Origin: Anaerocolumna sp. AGMB13020
GTDB lineage: Bacteria; Bacillota; Clostridia; Lachnospirales; Lachnospiraceae
Assembly: GCF_033100115.1 (NCBI RefSeq)
Contig: NZ_CP136910.1
Span: forward strand, 5,720,001 to 5,784,000
Length of the DNA stretch: 64,000 bases
Direction of reading: 5' to 3'
In this document: piece after piece, positions 62,621-64,000 of the stretch
Layout of the letters: every line of letters begins with the position of its first letter
Numbering within the stretch: position 1 is the stretch's first letter
Program-made: the position numbers and the translations under genes
Notes under the pieces: model-generated
Seen by the model: the letters and a program-made list of their open reading frames with translations, nothing else
What the model was told of the DNA's origin: nothing
Databases searched by the model: none

Positions 62621-64000
62621 ATGAAGGAATATATCAAAATTAATGAACAGGATAATGTAGTGGTTGCATTAAGAGAGTTTAAAGAAGGAGACAGGATACA
62701 GGATGGTACCATTGATCTCGTAGTGAAAGAGTCCGTTCCCTCCGGTCATAAAATTGCCCTTCATTTTATGAAAGAAGGAGAAAAGGTAATAAAATACGGT
62801 AATCCAATTGGCCTTGCCAAAGCAGATATAGAAGCAGGAACCTGGGTTCACACCCACAATATCAAGACCGGACTTGGTGATATCTGCTCCTATATATATG
62901 AAAAAGACTATAAAGAGTTAGAAAGCACAGAAGATGCATATTTCAGAGGGTATCGAAGGAAAGATGGCAAGGTGGGTATCAGAAATGAAATATGGATTAT
63001 TCCTACGGTTGGTTGTGTTAATAAGATAGCGGCACTCCTTGAGCGAAAGGGCAATTCGATGCTGACCGACAATGTGGAAAAGGTTTGTGCCTTCGAACAT
63101 CCCTATGGATGTTCTCAGATGGGTGAAGACCAGGAAAATACGAAGAAAATATTGGCTGGACTTGTAAATCATCCCAATGCAGGAGGCGTTCTGGTGATTG
63201 GGCTTGGTTGTGAGAACAGCGGTGTAGAGCAGTTAAAGGAACACATTGGTAAATACGACGGGAACAGAGTGAAATTTCTTATCTGTCAGGAGGAAGAGGA
63301 CGAAGTAGAAGCAGCTCTTAAACTGTTGAGTGGACTGATAGAATATGCTTCTACTTTTGCAAGAGAAGAAATTCCTGTAAAGGAGCTTATTATTGGATTG
63401 AAGTGCGGAGGCAGTGACGGCTTTTCCGGTATTACTGCAAATCCGTTAGTAGGAGCCTTTTCGGATATACTGATTTCAAAAGGCGGTACGACAATCTTAA
63501 CAGAGGTACCTGAGATGTTCGGAGCAGAGACTCTTCTGATGAGCCGTTGCAGAGAAGAAGGAACCTTTGACAAAACAGTTGCAATGATTAATGGTTTTAA
63601 GGATTATTATACCTCACATAATCAGACAATTTATGAAAATCCTTCTCCCGGAAATAAGCAAGGGGGTATTTCAACCCTGGAAGACAAATCCTTAGGGTGC
63701 ACTCAAAAGTCAGGCAATGCACCTGTTTCCGATGTACTTCCTTATGGCTCACCTGTTAAAAGTAAAGGCCTGAACCTGTTGACGGCACCCGGAAATGACC
63801 TGGTTGCCGCAACTGCACTTGCAGCTTCTGGAGCACATATTGTACTGTTTACTACCGGCAGGGGTACGCCCTTTGCGTGCCCTGTACCAACAGTGAAAAT
63901 ATCCAGCAACTCAAAGCTGTATGAGAGAAAGAGCAATTGGATCGATTTTAATGCAGGGGTGTTGTTGGAGGAGGGGAAAATGGACAATATAGCCCAGAAT
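62621..64000 (+). CDS. uxaA: Altronate dehydratase (partial, runs off window)
   Basis: ATG 62621 (GAGGAGC upstream) and open to the window end, 460 codons, about 30-40 short of the usual ~495. The N-terminal SAF-like domain (INEQDNVVVALREFKEGD) is followed by RGYRRKDGKVGIRNEIWIIPTVGC, HPYGCSQMGED, LGCENSGVEQ and GLKCGGSDGFSGITANPLVG, all UxaA signatures with iron-binding Cys. It dehydrates D-altronate to 2-keto-3-deoxygluconate, completing the pathway from UxaC and UxaB. Confidence 0.95.
   Translation, partial: MKEYIKINEQDNVVVALREFKEGDRIQDGTIDLVVKESVPSGHKIALHFMKEGEKVIKYGNPIGLAKADIEAGTWVHTHNIKTGLGDICSYIYEKDYKELESTEDAYFRGYRRKDGKVGIRNEIWIIPTVGCVNKIAALLERKGNSMLTDNVEKVCAFEHPYGCSQMGEDQENTKKILAGLVNHPNAGGVLVIGLGCENSGVEQLKEHIGKYDGNRVKFLICQEEEDEVEAALKLLSGLIEYASTFAREEIPVKELIIGLKCGGSDGFSGITANPLVGAFSDILISKGGTTILTEVPEMFGAETLLMSRCREEGTFDKTVAMINGFKDYYTSHNQTIYENPSPGNKQGGISTLEDKSLGCTQKSGNAPVSDVLPYGSPVKSKGLNLLTAPGNDLVAATALAASGAHIVLFTTGRGTPFACPVPTVKISSNSKLYERKSNWIDFNAGVLLEEGKMDNIAQN

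Overview
The window is AT-rich DNA with strong Shine-Dalgarno sites, TTGACA-N17-TATAAT type promoters and hairpin-plus-T-run terminators. Together with a fermentative, plant-sugar-oriented gene content (GH30, GH35, hexuronate catabolism, carbohydrate ABC importers, formate-THF ligase, single-cluster ferredoxin), this suggests an anaerobic Firmicute of the Lachnospiraceae/Clostridium type. That placement is inferred from protein style, not from a search. I recognised no rRNA, tRNA, CRISPR array, transposase or phage gene.

Region 1 (1-13.8 kb) is the exceptional part. It is a tightly packed, one-strand, 14-gene operon that looks like an undescribed biosynthetic pathway. It encodes three paralogous radical SAM proteins resembling the archaeosine-synthase RaSEA/TIGR01210 family, a fourth radical SAM protein with a Cys-rich tail, a cysteine-synthase-like PLP enzyme, a methyltransferase and a diaminopimelate/ornithine-decarboxylase-like PLP enzyme. 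It also encodes a carrier protein, an AMP-forming acyl/aminoacyl ligase, a NadE-like PP-loop amide ligase, two BtrH-like acyltransferase-fold proteins and two ketoacyl-synthase-III-like proteins. In both of the last pairs one member keeps the catalytic residues and the other seems to have lost them. The nearest known logic is the carrier-protein-bound amino-acid side-chain pathway of butirosin (BtrI/J/K/H), but the gene set is different. The product is unknown.

Region 2 (13.8-32 kb) is housekeeping and accessory DNA: a phosphoglycolate-phosphatase-like HAD enzyme, formate-THF ligase with a structured leader, an SdpR/SdpI-like regulator and immunity pair with a 28-bp palindromic operator, a superoxide dismutase, a GMC oxidoreductase, an NrtR-like NUDIX regulator with nicotinamidase, a large methyltransferase, RecQ, two GNAT acetyltransferases, pyrBI and an UlaG-like metallo-hydrolase. 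A structured ~95-bp element occurs twice, each time ending just upstream of a minus-strand start codon. An 18-bp tandem repeat fills the leader of the NUDIX gene.

Region 3 (32-51 kb) is a glycan-use island. It has two solute-binding proteins (one fused to carbohydrate-binding-like domains), two permease pairs without an ATPase, an NHL-repeat protein, a Yip1-like membrane protein, a DUF5696-like protein, a GH30 lipoprotein, a LacI regulator and a GH35 beta-galactosidase. LacI-type operators lie before the first and last genes, and several intergenic stretches are highly structured.

Region 4 (51-64 kb) holds small proteins, a PQQ-type sugar-dehydrogenase-like protein, a ferredoxin, a YibE/F membrane protein, an alkaline phosphatase, and a hexuronate regulon (LacI regulator, uxaB, uxaC, uxaA). 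Its four promoters each carry a TGTAAG-NN-CTTACA operator. uxaA runs off the right edge.
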